Source: Sabethes cyaneus
Lineage: Eukaryota; Arthropoda; Insecta; Diptera; Culicidae
Direction of reading: 5' to 3'
DNA: 64,000 bases
NCBI RefSeq assembly: GCF_943734655.1
Contig: NC_071354.1
Coordinates: 139,548,642 to 139,612,641 of the forward strand
Positions 1-11,760 of this stretch are shown in pieces; within the stretch, counting starts at the first letter, position 1, and each line of letters starts with the position of its first letter. The notes under the pieces are model-generated. The model ran no database searches. It worked only from the letters and a program-made list of their open reading frames with translations, and was not told where the DNA came from. The position numbers and the translations under genes are program-made.

Positions 1-791
1 AAGATTTTATATTTTTCCTTTTTTGCCTTACATGTAGGTTTTAATCCCTTCTATTAAATAGTATTAATTGTAACAAATCATAATAATAGTAAGTAACGCA
101 ATTCTAATAGTGTTGAAAAGTCACCACTTGTGATTAAACGCACAATATGATATAGGATAGTTACTCTTAAATATTTTATGTAATCCAATATTTACCCTAA
201 TAAAAAAAAGAAGCAACTACACAGTTGTCAAACTTCTCAAACACTGGAAAGAAAACGCCGCACAGTAGGACCATTCTGCAAAAAAGTCAAAAATCTTTTC
301 TCGCCTTTCCTGACGTTTTTGAGCTTAGGTGTCATAGAAGAAGTTTCTTAAAATACTATTCTGCATCTGTTGACATTTAAAAAAAAAAATAATAATAAGA
401 GGATGACTCATTTGGAAAAATTAACTTTTTATAGGAACTAGATTCATGTGTCCGACAAAGTTGTAGCACTTTGAATTTCATTAAACTTTGCCGAAGATAC
501 TAAGTATCTGCATCATATGGTTAACGAGCTATAATTGACTTTCTGTGGTGACCCCGTTAAAATCAGTTTATTAAATTATTTGTACACAAAACCTTATCTA
601 ACAGGTTTGACATGTTCTACAAACTTTTTGATACTAACAAAATACGTAACTTTATATAAAGCGTAAATATCGTATGTTGCTTTATTTGCTTCAAAAACTG
701 ATTTTAAGCATAAATTTCGAGAGTTCTTCGTTCTATCAGTTAAATTTATTTTCCATTAGCAATTATGTTTTGCTGAGCATCTGTTGATATA
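1..791. other. AT-rich DNA, no gene seen
   Basis: AT-rich stretch with many in-frame stops on both strands and no recognisable domain, repeat pair or promoter. I see nothing to annotate here apart from homopolymer A runs near 380. Confidence 0.5.
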
Positions 792-2030
792 GGGTAAAGA
801 ACTAGTTTTAAGCAGTCTAAGCGGGTCACATATCAGCATACCAATCTTCTTGCTATCTTTAGTTCTTCAAGCTGTTACCATTGGAAGACACTATTGTTGA
901 GCTAAACTTTTGATTTTTCGCTTCAAAAGTTGGAGCGGCGGAACTAATTTTGAACAGACCGAACCCATTTTCACCCGCAAGGTGCTTTTTTAAGCAATCC
1001 TGAAATCTGAATTTTTTTACGTCCCCTTAAAAAATCCCTCGAACTTTTCCTTCTATTCAGTAAGTTCGCGTTCCTATCCGCGACCTTCTAATCGGCATCT
1101 GATGCGTAATCGGCATAGCGTATCGGCATAGATGCGTAAAATGCCATCTGTCTAAATTGTTTATCGGGGCATACACTCACCGCACCGTTCGGCAAACGGT
1201 ATTCGTCGTCTCTTTTATTCTCTGGCGTTCTTATGGGAAACTGCGAGTTTGACGTCTCACTCGCTGTTCATAAGCATGGTGGGAGAACAAAAGAGGTAAA
1301 CATCTAGCAGTACAAACGATCCGACTCAGAACAGTGTTGTCAAAGCAAATAACATTGAAACACATCGTTGCTTTGTTAAATCACTGAGAAAATCTTCGAA
1401 AATTATTGAAAAAGCTGTCTTTTGTGTTGTTTTTAATAAAGAAAAATTAATTATGAACATACATTTCTCTTGAAAGTATTGAACCACGTTTTCACCATAG
1501 GAGGTTTCAGTTAATTTCAAACTTAAAATTCTTATTTCCAGAACCGAAACAGTGTCTTGGCAACACGATAGTTCATCAGTTGTGCTGCAGCTGCTGCTAC
1601 TGGTGAACAGGTTTCGTCAATTCAGAATTTGTTTTCAGTTTTGTTAGAAAATAATAAAACTTTCGGCTAGTGACAAAGCCTTAAATAATAGAAAAAAAGA
1701 GAGTGAATAATATGGTATGTGACAATTGAGTGCTTGACTTTTAGAGTGGTGTAATCAGTGCTGAAAAATGTGATGGATTCGTTAGTAGCGAGGTGGCGAT
1801 TGCCTTCAGCAGCTGAAAAATGTACGTTTTTGGACAATAATTTTTAATTCATCATATTTCTTGTCGGAAACCCAATAAATTGTGTTTGTGTGAATAAAAT
1901 GTATGGTTAAGTGATTTGTGAAGGTAATCCTATCAAAAGATTTTGAAAATATGAATAAAAAAGTGCATTTTCGGCACATTTATGTTCAACTGATTAAAAT
2001 AGGTGACACTGCTTAACTCGTTCCTTACCC
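792..2030. mobile_element. TA-flanked MITE, 1239 bp
   Basis: The left end reads GGGTAAAGAACTAGTTTTAA and continues GCAGTC. The reverse complement of the right end reads GGGTAAGGAACGAGTTAAGC and continues AGTGTC, so the termini are inverted repeats of about 25 bp with few differences. TA lies directly outside both ends (790-791 and 2031-2032), as expected for TA target duplication by a Tc1/mariner-type transposase. The interior has no transposase; its ORFs (for example 1326-1520 minus) look like chance. The termini resemble those of the element at 32751-33758, so the two are probably one family. It is non-autonomous, and I do not know a published name for it. Confidence 0.65.
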
Positions 2031-2359
2031 TATAGCGGATCGATAAATGGAATGGCAAGTTTTAGGAAATTATAATAGCACTGGAAGCTCTGATTGCGTA
2101 GCGAAACGTGCGCAGCCAATACAGATGCATTTTTAAGGCGCAAAACAATACATGCATCGAACGGTAGCCATTTACCCAGCCGGCTTTGAGCCATCTTCAG
2201 TTTCCCCTTAAGTGAATTTAATTGATTCGCCGAAACTCCTGTCCACGATGAACGTCCGTACATTAACAACGTATACTAAGACCACTACCCATGCTAGTAA
2301 ACGAATTTAATCATACCAACTTTGTTTATTTCGAACCTGTGGCATTCATTGTGAGGTTA
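2031..2359. other. Spacer, no gene seen
   Basis: Unique-looking sequence between two transposable elements. The 79-codon minus-strand ORF at 2030-2269 has no recognisable motif. Confidence 0.4.
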
Positions 2360-3292
2360 ACGGGTGGCAACTAAAATTTTGGAATTTTTTTCTCAAGCTG
2401 TCAAAAAAAGACAAGGATACATGAAGAAGATCTGATTTACCGAAATTAAAGATAGATTATCCATTGTTGAAAAAAAATTAGTGTACATTTGAAAACGGTC
2501 CGTAATCGGCTGTTCAGCGAAGCTTTCATTTGACGTCGAAACAGGAGCGATGTACGGTCGTGATGTCAACTTTACGAATGCATCTCTTGTTTCTACCAAT
2601 CATCGTTTTGCAATTCGTGGCTCTCCAGTTATTTTTGTACACCAAGGAACTCAAAATCCTGAAGAAATCTTCGATTGGGCGCACTGATAAAGATTTTTCG
2701 TGTCGTGATTTTTGGGTAAAAATGAGATCGAATGGGTATTCAGGAACGATTGTATTTTTTTTTGCGTAATGCGATGATGCTCTATCCGGTCAAAACACGT
2801 ATTGTCCATCTGCATGTTGTTTTTGTAGAAACCGGATCAAAATTTTCATCAAACATTCGTCTGGTCGTCTGGTGCATCTTAATTGATAGCCAAACTAGAG
2901 GGCTTGTTGTTGAAGAAACGAGAAAGAGAACGATGTTCTTCTGCGTCCATAATTTTAGCTGGTCTTCCACTACTATGCTTGCGAATAGTTATTGGGCAAC
3001 TTAGGATATGGTAAACAGTCGAAGCCGCAACATATTCGCTTTTTAAATATTGTACCGTATACTTTTTGCCGAGATTTCTGTTGCAGTTCGTAGAAGTGTA
3101 CAACGCGCTCACGAAATGCTTGTTATTTCGACGCCATTTTTAGCAAAACTGGGCAAGCATAAACAAAATAAAAAATATCAACAAAAGAGGAGAGATAGAG
3201 CTAACACATACATACTCTCATTTCTCTCTGTGCTCGTTTGTTGTTGATCATAAGGGCCGCGAAAAAAATCCAAAATTTTAGTTGCCACCCGT
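2360..3292 (-). mobile_element. Internally deleted Tc1/mariner-superfamily element
   Basis: A 933-bp element bounded by TA at 2358-2359 and 3293-3294. Its terminal inverted repeats begin ACGGGTGGCAACTAAAATTT and match for about 25 bp. Read on the minus strand it carries broken transposase. The N-terminal helix-turn-helix part (about 2879-3112) contains the motifs KYTVQYLKSEY and SGRPAKIMDAE. The C-terminal part (about 2440-2700) contains CAPIEDFF with a retained glutamate, followed by TADYGPFSNV. The central catalytic part with the two aspartates is missing and there are several frameshifts and stops, so it cannot encode an active enzyme. A second copy with a similar internal deletion starts at 26691. 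The short ORFs 2393-2599, 2782-2970 and 2879-3112 (minus) are fragments of this reading frame. Confidence 0.8.
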
Positions 3293-3436
3293 TATTTACT
3301 ACTAATGAACATAAGTTGAAATTTAACGAATCTTCTCACATGTTTGAGGGTAAAATCACTAGATATAATTGACTTTTATTTTTATTTTGCCGTTCCTTTA
3401 AGACATATAGATGATAACAGTAAATGAATGAATGAA

Positions 3437-3479
<43 letters not shown>

Positions 3480-3484
3480 ATTAA

Positions 3485-3519
<35 letters not shown>

Positions 3520-5730
3520 AAATATTGAGCTTCCATGGCATTATACCGGCACTTGGCATTGCTGTGAAAGCATACTTAAGTAGTATATAATAAAGTTTTT
3601 CTTAACAGTGCTGCCTTTTTTCAGTTTTCCACATGATTAGCAACACAAGAAATGAGAATCATATGTTTAAAGTTCAGAGAGTTGGATAAATAAATAAATT
3701 TTAAATTTATGATAATTTTTTTAACGAAATAAAGTTTCAAGTTTCAATATAGATGGAGACACATGGTGTACTGTTATAAACAGCAAGAAAACGGATTTGT
3801 CAATCTCGTAAAATACCATTAAATAAGTTTTTCACACATGGCATGAGATCATCCGCTGGTAGGACGTTCCCTCCGGGGGACGCTGAGTTCGATTCTCGAG
3901 CGTGTATTACGGTAAAATTGCAAAAATAGTTCTGCCAACTTTAAACTGCAATCTCTCAACCAAACCACCTGCTCGTTCCATGAGGAGATATTTATCTATT
4001 CTCAGAACGGCAAAAATCCGATGGAAATTTTCACCATTTTGCAAGCGGTGCATTCATCAGTGGACAAAAAACGATCGCTTTCAATAGTATCGATGATTGG
4101 TGATGTAATTGCGTGAATTGGTTTCGCAAATCGCTGATAAATTGCGTTAAATCATTATGATAAAAATAAAACGTGTTATCTTTATGCCCCTTTGCCTTAT
4201 CCCGTTGGAAATCAGCACGCATGGTCGAGCTTGCAGGGGACAGAGAAATTATTAAGCTTTACGATTGAATGCCGATGCTGATTGGAATAATTATCGTTTG
4301 CGTTTTGGGGTAAACACGAATCCCATTGGCAGCATTCGAATGAATGGAAGTGTGTTGATTGATGCTGCAGGAATGAGCGTTGGCTTTGTAAAAGTTTCTC
4401 GTGTTGTCATATATTTGAGAATTGTTCACAGGCTGGCTTTTAGCATGAAGTCTGGGAACTTCTTTTAAAAATGGTATATGTATTTCATTTTTTCAAGGAG
4501 TTCGTAAGAAAAGGGTTGTATAACTTTTGAGTAACAAAGTTATAAAAGTTTTTTTAAAACTGCTACCAACAAAACAAAAAAAAGTTTGTTTCAATACGTT
4601 GATTAGTTGTCGAGAAACAGTTTTAAAGCTTAAAATTCGTGTTTTTACAGGAGCGGCGTTTTATTCCGTCGAGGTTGTTTCACGCTGCACTGGAATGCTT
4701 ATGTGTATGATCGTTTTTCATCCACTTCCCGTGGTCGGATCATGGGAATATTAGTATCAAAATAAGCTGAAAAGTCTTAACAATAAAAAAATGAATTTTT
4801 TAAATTTTTTAGCCATTCATGTCCCCTTTTTAATCATTTTAATCGCTCGTGTTATTTTATGCTGCGTTTTATTAATTAGAAGATCTCCAATAGAGTGAAC
4901 GGATTATACCAGGTGTATGATTACTATGCCTATACTGTACCATGAAACAAGTTATGTTTCACGGTGGCAGCGCATAACCTTAACTTTCTATAACTGCAGT
5001 TTTTATTTAATTTCCATAGGTTATCAAATTCAAACCTTAACCACCGCATCGAATCTGTCATCATCGTATTTCTAGCTGTTACCATCTGCTGGCATTGCCT
5101 TTGAGCCGTAATAGAACCATTCAAGAAAAAAGAAGTATTTCATATCAAATATGCGACTACTGGAACTAGAACAGAAACGCGTGCCTGTGAATACAAATGT
5201 CATATGGCCGTGTAGAAACTTAAGTCGTCCCCGTCGTCAGTCATCGCTGTTGCCGATGCAAAAGTAACTTCTTGACACAGATTTACCTTGTCATGTGCCC
5301 GGAGTGTGATATCGTGTTTTCTGCGTCGGCAGACACCAGCTGGTAGGGACGGGGAAACAAGAGAAGTGGTGCTCCAACTGATGACAGATCGCAGTTGTGA
5401 TTCATTACACCTGTGGGCCCGACTTTCGATGCGTACGATTGTACCTATCTATACGAACGAATCAAAAAACTTTTTTGAATCATGATTCCCAGTCAAGCGT
5501 ATGAATATCATCCCTATTGCGGTTCCTTCCAATATAAGTGAATGGAGTTTTCTGGTATTTGACGCATCGAATCGAAGAGGTAAATAATGAGTCAGGACAA
5601 TTTAGGGATGGCCAATATATTTCAGTAGTTCAATGAGACTTTTGTTCCTTTCAGTGGAGATCATTTGCGGATTTTCTAGACACAGCATCAATTTCAAAAC
5701 CAGATATAAAATTTAAATTTGCAATAAAAG
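3293..5730. other. AT-rich intergenic DNA, no gene seen
   Basis: Contains the tetranucleotide microsatellite at 3425-3523 and short unrelated ORFs below 80 codons. A block around 3835-3905 has a tRNA-B-box-like string but no convincing fold. No coding gene is supported. Confidence 0.45.
3425..3523. repeat. (AATA)n microsatellite
   Basis: About 24 nearly perfect tetramers AATA with a few AATG units at the left edge. The 66-codon minus-strand ORF across it (LFIY repeats) is produced by the repeat. Confidence 0.95.
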
Positions 5731-5734
5731 ATCA

Positions 5735-5985
5735 TCACAAGCTACTGATTCGCTTAAATTGTGCGTTAGGAGTAAACGGCCAGAATACGCGGAAAGACGA
5801 GCTGAAATTATTCGACTGCATGACAATGCTTGTACTCATGTTGCAAAAGCCATGAAAAAGTATTTGCATATTTGAATGCTCGAGTGGAATATTTTACTGC
5901 ACCGAAAATACTCTCCAGATTATTCTGATTATTGGGTGTTCCGGACGGATAAGATGTGACTTATCAGGATAACGGTTTAAGTTTA
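5735..5985 (+). pseudogene. Mariner (DD34D type) transposase fragment
   Basis: After one frameshift near 5790 the plus strand reads KRPEYAERRAEIIRLHDNA, then THVAKAMKKYL, then YSPDYSDYWVFR. This matches the block of mariner transposases that holds the second catalytic Asp (LHDNA) and the third Asp (YSPD..SDY.LFR). Both aspartates are still present. There is an in-frame stop between the two motifs, and the N-terminal DNA-binding half and the first Asp were not found, so this is a short dead fragment. No terminal inverted repeats were found. It differs from the ITmD37E relics elsewhere in this window. Confidence 0.7.
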
Positions 5986-8307
5986 ATATAGAAAGAATTA
6001 CAAAAAATTGCATCTATATTTTGCATATATTTGTTTCTATGTTTTCAGAATGAGACACGTATGCAGCTAAGTTATTTTGAACGGATGAGCACGGTGCGAA
6101 TGTTCGCGTTATTTCGTACTTTGTTTTTTTTTTTCTTTCTTTCTTATACGTTCATATTCGGTGTAGGCACGTGACCGAGCTTTAAAAACAAAAATAGTAA
6201 AATGTAAAGTTGCATCAAAACGAAAATATCATAAACTAAAAGTGTGTATTTGCCTGGTATGAAATAGAAACAGAACCCGATAAAACATACAGTAAATCAA
6301 ATAGACACCCCTAGTGCGATCGGCCCGGATCCACCCCAGCTCAAGTGGCTTTTGATTTCCGCTGATGTTTGAGCCGTTATCTATCATGTCATCAGGGTGA
6401 ATGAGCGGGCTTGTCTACAGAGGAAAAACTTGTTCCTGATTTCGGTTACCGTTGTTGTGGGTAAAAGTATGCCGGAATCATCAGGGGGGAGGCACACAAG
6501 TATCTGTAGTCACATTTTGCGTCAGGAATTTGGGCGCCCCGTGCCATGCCACTAACTCACACACATATCAATGATGTGTGGTGCGTGCTTCGCTGGCCGC
6601 ACGTACACTATGCGGGTCTCGCTTGCTTGTTCGTTTTCCCGAGGAAAATTCATTGCAAAAGAGTGATTGAAGAACACCGATAACGAACGTTGAAGAAATG
6701 AGATTTGATTTCTTCCTGCTGTTTTTCTGTCGGGTTCTGTTGCGTGCTTCCGACAGAATTCGGTAAAAATGCCGACCGAACCGGCACCGCCCGGGTGACC
6801 GGGCAAAGTTTGTTGAACGTGACGTTACCTTCGGTATGCTTATTTCGCCTTTTCCCCATTTGAAAAGGCAATTCAGAGTGAAATATGGTTGATTGGCATC
6901 GATAGAGGTTTGTTTTCGTAGAAAATTTGGGATTCAGGTGTTGCTTGTTATCAAACATTGATGATCAAGTGCATAGCCCAATCTGTAGGGAGGGAATAAA
7001 TTTCACCGAATAGAGCGTGTTACAGGTTGAGGTTGTTCGGATGTTTTTTGACAAAGTGTCCAACAGGGAAAAATTTTGATTCTCATTTCTGGCTGGCATT
7101 GGCTATATAAACCCTGTAATTGTTCATTGCTTTCAAAATATTAAAATTCTCAAAGCAGTGAAAGCTCATTAAAACTTTTTAACAACAGATTTAAAACATT
7201 TCCTACACGTGGAAGCCAGCAAGAAGCAATCACCGTTTGCTCAAATCTATATAGTAAGGAGAAACATAATTAGAGTCGCTTGCTGCTTTTAAGAGCTACT
7301 CCGTTTCATGGTTGCGGCGAACGTCTGCAACAAACTTAATGCTATAAGCGAAACAGTCGAAGCCGAGAAAGGAGCCAGCTTGGTCGGAAAGTTAAAACCA
7401 GCGACTCGAATAAATCATAAACACACTCTAATTAATCAACGGCAGCTAGCGCAACAGTTTTTCCCTCCATTTGCAGGAGGATTTAAGAAGCATGAGCGGT
7501 CATTATTTATAATTATTTCGAATAAAATATCCAGAGCAGCATGAAGTTTGAAAATATGTTCCAAAAAGGATACGACGATAGCAAATACTTTTTCGAAAGT
7601 CCATAGCTGACCAGTCATTATCAATGTGATTAGCGTGTGAGTTCCGTATCCTTAATAGCATTGTAAAGGTTTTAATTTTACTGAAAATACATAAGTTCGT
7701 GAGATCGTCTCAATTTAAAGTGCATTATTTTCTATTAGACAAATGAAAAATGATAAATATTATTTACATCATGAACTTGAATTAATTATATCAGTATCAT
7801 CAATATCGACAATGAAACTGTAAACCGGTTGAATTGTCGAATCACGGAGACGATGGGAGCTTGTGTTCGCTTCGAAACCACTTAGTACCCGACACAGAGG
7901 GGTGCAGTGAGATAGGTGGGTAGATCTAGACCTTATAGTACCAGGGATACGCGGAAACTAAACCCAATGATTTGGCAACAGTGTACAAAAACTGTCAACA
8001 CTTAATGCAATGTGCAATGTGATTGTTTTCAACATGATTCACCATAATAGAGCCATACACTTCAAACAGGCAGCTCACCACCCATAGAGTTCCCACCCAC
8101 AGCCACCAGGGGAAAACAGGCTGAAAGATTAGCACCGCTCTCAGACGATCGTAGGCTGAAGATGGTGAAATCTCACGATCGGGATTGTCCATATACTTGA
8201 CGAGGGCATGCCCTTTTGGCAGGCATTACAAAGGTCTTGGCGAGATACAATAAGCTCACTTATGCATATTATTCCAGTCGAAACAGCTGGCAATAAATAG
8301 TTAAGTA
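5986..8307. other. Mostly unassigned DNA
   Basis: Mixed-composition DNA with GC-richer patches (6320-6560, 7850-8240) but no recognised protein motif. Minus-strand ORFs at 6552-6958 overlap each other in different frames and look like chance. A TATA-like promoter candidate near 7103 is listed separately. Confidence 0.4.
7102..7544 (+). promoter_or_regulatory. Possible TATA promoter with short downstream ORF
   Basis: GGCTATATAAACCC at about 7100-7113 fits a TATA box. About 200 bp downstream an ATG at 7308 opens a 78-codon ORF (MVAANVCNKLNAISETVEAE at its start) that ends at 7544. The peptide is rich in Lys, Asn and Ala and matches no family I recognise. There is no visible splice structure or poly(A) signal to confirm it. 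It could equally be chance, or a remnant of a transposon promoter. Confidence 0.2.
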
Positions 8308-9582
8308 CTGCCATCCGGGGTGAGATTGTGCCAAAAACCAAAAATGTTTATTTATGAAAATTTATTATATCTGTAGAAACTGGTGACCTAAATTCAAAAT
8401 GATGATGAACATAACATATTTATTCATAACTTAGAATGGAACACAGATAATATTAGCAAACTATTTGGCCTAAACAGTGTTTCAAAGTTCGCGATCAAAA
8501 ATACTCGGAAATAACGCTTGTAAAAAATGTCTCGCATAAACCAACCCAAACAAGAAATCGCATCAACTTGCTATTTTGAAGGTATATAAACTAATCATTT
8601 ACAATGTATTGAAAAGTTATTAGGCTTTGGATAAGTTTTGATTTCGAAAATAATATTTTTCGAAACTTTGTACGTTTTGAGCTTCACCGGGGTGAGATTG
8701 TGCCAAGCCATAATGATCGATCCATTTTGTGGATTTCACTTACACAACAAAAATACGTCAGTATACACCAGTACACTCACATTCTTTACTATTGAGCACA
8801 ATATTTTGACAGATTAGATTGCATCATCCATTTTGGAGCAAACAGCATAATAGGTCTGCTAAATAATGTAAACTAATTTTTACTTTTTTTCTGGAAATTT
8901 CAGATGCTTTGAGTAAACACTCTAATATAAGACGAATATTTTATACCGTGTATAAACTGCCGGTTTTAAGGAGGTGGGAGGGGGTGGGATGGGCCACATG
9001 ATCTGCGGCAGAGGGTTCTCGAACGAAGTAATGGCAACTTTTGTTAAATGATCAAATAGGTATGCCCCCTTAGAACACATCCATTCATCTCCCCCCTTGT
9101 TAACCCTAGAGACGCTACTGGCTATATAAAGGCTGTCCATTGACTACGAATTCATTTTTAGTTATTTCAGACCTACCCGGGTTATTTTCGTTCATACTTT
9201 TTGTATGATGCGTTGTTTTTGGTCGACCCCCTGCCTCTAATAGTCCACCTAGTTCATGGACGGCCCCATATGAACTACTTTATATTGATATTTATGTGTA
9301 TTGTTTATAAACATGCTAATGTTCACTGTTTAGGTTTTTAGCTTAACTTTATGTTTTTGGCACAATGTGACCCCCTAGAAGGGGTGAGGTTGTGCCAAAG
9401 TTCAAGCACTCCCAGTAAAATTAGGTTTCATTGTAACTAAACGAACTCTACGGTAGTTGTTAATTGAACAATTTAGTATATATTGACAGATCTGAAATCA
9501 ACTTAGTTCCTAAATGGTGTGTATACTGAGCTAAAGAACAAAAACATATGTTTTTTTGGCACAATCTCGCCCCGGATGACGG
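8308..9582. mobile_element. 1275-bp non-autonomous TA element, copy 1
   Basis: Flanked by TA (8306-8307 and 9583-9584). Terminal inverted repeats of about 29 bp: CTGCCATCCGGGGTGAGATT at the left, and CCGTCATCCGGGGCGAGATT as the reverse complement of the right, both continuing GTGCCAAAAA. The core motif GGGGTGAGATTGTGCCA recurs inside, in plus orientation near 8688, and as an inverted pair at about 9358-9397 (TGGCACAATGTGACCCC, a short loop, GGGGTGAGGTTGTGCCA). The interior is AT-rich and carries no transposase. A closely similar copy lies at 27649-28946. The organisation suggests a MITE or internally deleted DNA transposon with several copies of a transposase-binding-like motif. Confidence 0.85.
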
Positions 9583-10007
9583 TACCCAAAGAACAAATGA
9601 TACATCTAAAGTACCAAGTGCTACTACGCTAGTAGGACTGCTAGTAAACCTTTCCCCCTTGCATTTCGTTGATTTACCCTTCGTCAAGTTGCCCGGCACT
9701 TGCCTACTATTGTCGGAATGTACCTGCTAGATTTTGCAGAACCACGCTGGGCTATATTTGAAATAAACATCATCGTCAGCGCCGAAATTTTGATCAACGT
9801 TAAACCGGTAGAAATCTAGTTAAGTGGATCCCTGTAATAGAGTATCTCTTGGCGGTAAGAGTCGTAGTGTAGCCGTAAAGAAGTGGAACGGAACGGCTAG
9901 TAGTCTGGCTTCTGGAAGAGTAAGGAAGGTGTGCATAGTAGTGGAAACGGAGCCCCGTTAAAGATATAAAGATAGAAAGGTTAGGTAATTAAAAAAAAAG
10001 TTAGACA
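9583..10007. other. Unassigned DNA between transposons
   Basis: No gene recognised. The stretch around 9720-9900 has an AATAAA-like motif and GT-rich text that could be the tail of an old retroelement, but no paired LTR is visible. Confidence 0.35.
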
Positions 10008-11345
10008 AAGGGTGTCCCACATCAAATTGCACCACGGAGGAAACGCTGTAAAAAATGCCCATTGGACATTTTCTCTTGAAAACTTGCGTAGAAGTAGTTT
10101 AGAGTGTATTGTTTACAGTGCATTTTTACCGCGGTCAGTTTTTCGAAAATTGGAAAAAATTACGTTACCCGAAAAGCAACGTCGCGAATTTGTTCTGCGC
10201 AAACACCTGGAAAATCCTCAACTCTATCATCATGGATGATTAGACTTACATCAAGGCGGACTTCCGGCAGCTGCGCCCTGTACTGTACTTCAACGCCCAG
10301 CACTAGTTTAATATTCCGGACGAAGTAAAGATGCAGATACTTTCGAAATTTGCCAAGAAATACATGACGAAACCTCGTGATTTTAGTCATGACCTTGAAA
10401 TGCGGTCAGGCATATATTAATATTTTTGTGAAACGATGGTTCTATAATTGATGAAGGGACGGTAAGGGAAAGTAATGAAGGAGGATTTTTTTGGGAATGA
10501 AGGGGAAAGAGTGGAAAGGAAGGAGGGGGGGGTGATAGGTAATAGGATTAAACTTCTCGGTCGGTGGTCTCTACAGTAGGTGGAGGAAGAGGCACAATTT
10601 GTGTCTAAAAATAGCCCAACCCATGTCGCTACGTTAATAAGGGGGGTTGTGCAGACTCCTTTTGTCCAGCGCCTCTGTGGTTCATAGGTACACGGGTACC
10701 AACGAGCCACATGCCCTGGCGGGTCTCAAAAAAATCCTTCATTACTTTCCCTTATCGTCCCTTTATCAATTGTAGAACCATCGATTCAAAAAATTATTAA
10801 GAAATACATGATTAGACAAGCGATCTGCTCATGTGGCAAACGGAGTGTGCCGTTCGTGACTACCGGGACTGTAAACGAGCAGATCTACCTCAAGGATTGT
10901 CTACAGAAGCGTCCGCTTCCTCTGTTGAAGCAACACGAGGGCCCTACGATCTTCTGGGCGCATCTAACTTCGTGCCACTATTCAAAGCATGCCCTGGAGT
11001 GGTACGAAGCCAACACGGGGTTACTGTCATACCCTAGGACATGAACCCACCCCACCACCACCCCCACCCCCCAAATGCACCGAAACTAAGGTCCATCAAA
11101 ATATACTGGGATATCTTGAAGCAGGCACAACGGAAGCATCCCGAGGAGGTCGAATTTGAGGAAGACATGAAGAAAAAGTGGGTTTCCGTACAGAAGAAGC
11201 TGCAGCCAGACCTTGTTCAAAACTTTGTGAGTGGAGTTAAGCGTAAGGTGCAATCATACGGTTATGGTATTAAAGCCAAAAGGTAATATGCCAAAAGCTT
11301 ACTAATGGGTTATATTTCATTGTCTGAAAATTTGAAAAGGATCGG
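10008..11345 (+). pseudogene. ITmD37E-type mariner relic with inserted element
   Basis: The plus strand starts with a terminal-repeat-like GGGTGTCCCACATCAAATTG. It then reads transposase pieces: EKQRREFVLRKHLENPQ (N-terminal), then a deletion to MDD*TYIKADFRQL, which surrounds the first catalytic Asp and has a stop just after MDD. An insertion (10368-10798) splits KKYM from QAICSCGKRSVPFVTTGTVN. Next comes FWAHLTSCHYS, where the usual second Asp of FWPDLASCHYS is His. LRSIKIYWDI follows, where the usual LRPIEKYW glutamate is Lys. The tail is VSGVKRKVQSYGYGIK. Two of three catalytic positions are therefore lost, and the gene is frameshifted and interrupted. The right terminal repeat was not found; a CACGG-rich repeat takes its place. 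Confidence 0.85.
10368..10798. mobile_element. 431-bp insertion with 60-bp inverted repeats and 13-bp direct repeats
   Basis: The 13-mer AAGAAATACATGA occurs at 10355-10367 and again at 10799-10811 and splits the mariner reading frame exactly there. Inside, 10434-10495 and 10724-10783 are inverted repeats of about 60 bp (CGATGGTTCTATAATTGATG and its near-identical partner) with a few mismatches and a 3-bp indel. The left inverted repeat starts about 65 bp inside the insertion while the right one is near its edge, so the true left end is uncertain. No ORF of note. It looks like a small foldback or MITE-type element. Confidence 0.65.
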
Positions 11346-11374
11346 TCAATTAAGTAATTTTCTACAGGACGGTT

Positions 11375-11560
11375 TTTGCACGGTTTCTCGAAATAACACG
11401 GTTTTTCAAAAATTTCTCCAAAAAGATTTGTACACGCAATTCTTTTTTCACACGAATTTTTCTACGCGGAATTTTTTTCTGCACGTTTTCTCGAAATAAC
11501 ACGGTTTTTTTACACGGTTTCTAAAATAACACGGTTGATTTTTGCACTTTTTTTTACACG
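11375..11560. repeat. Degenerate CACGG tandem repeat
   Basis: Repeated phrases such as TTTCTCGAAATAACACGG and TTTTTTACACGG occur about six times with irregular spacing and T-rich spacers. This is an old tandem array or the decayed repeat-rich interior of a transposon. It lies exactly between two mariner relics. Confidence 0.6.
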
Positions 11561-11760
11561 GGCCGCATCCCCTGGGTAAAAAAAGAATTTGGTGTATTAG
11601 TAAGGCTTGTTCGCGACAAAATTTGGACACCCCTAAGCACACACAGCTTCGGAAATACATTAACAATGAGTGAAATATTTTGCAGAGTGGTACATGTATG
11701 TCTGTTCTTTCTGAAAATATAACACTTGTTTATATTACAAGTTTACGCTCAGCGTTAAAT

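Noticed and set aside
3336..3536. 66-codon minus ORF with LFIY repeats
   Set aside because: Created by the AATA microsatellite.
3835..3905. tRNA or tRNA-derived SINE with B box GAGTTCGATTCTC
   Set aside because: Only a B-box-like string; I could not draw a cloverleaf or find an A box at proper spacing, nor a SINE tail.
9583..10007. LTR retrotransposon tail
   Set aside because: AATAAA-like and GT-rich text suggested an LTR end, but no second LTR, primer site or pol motif was found.
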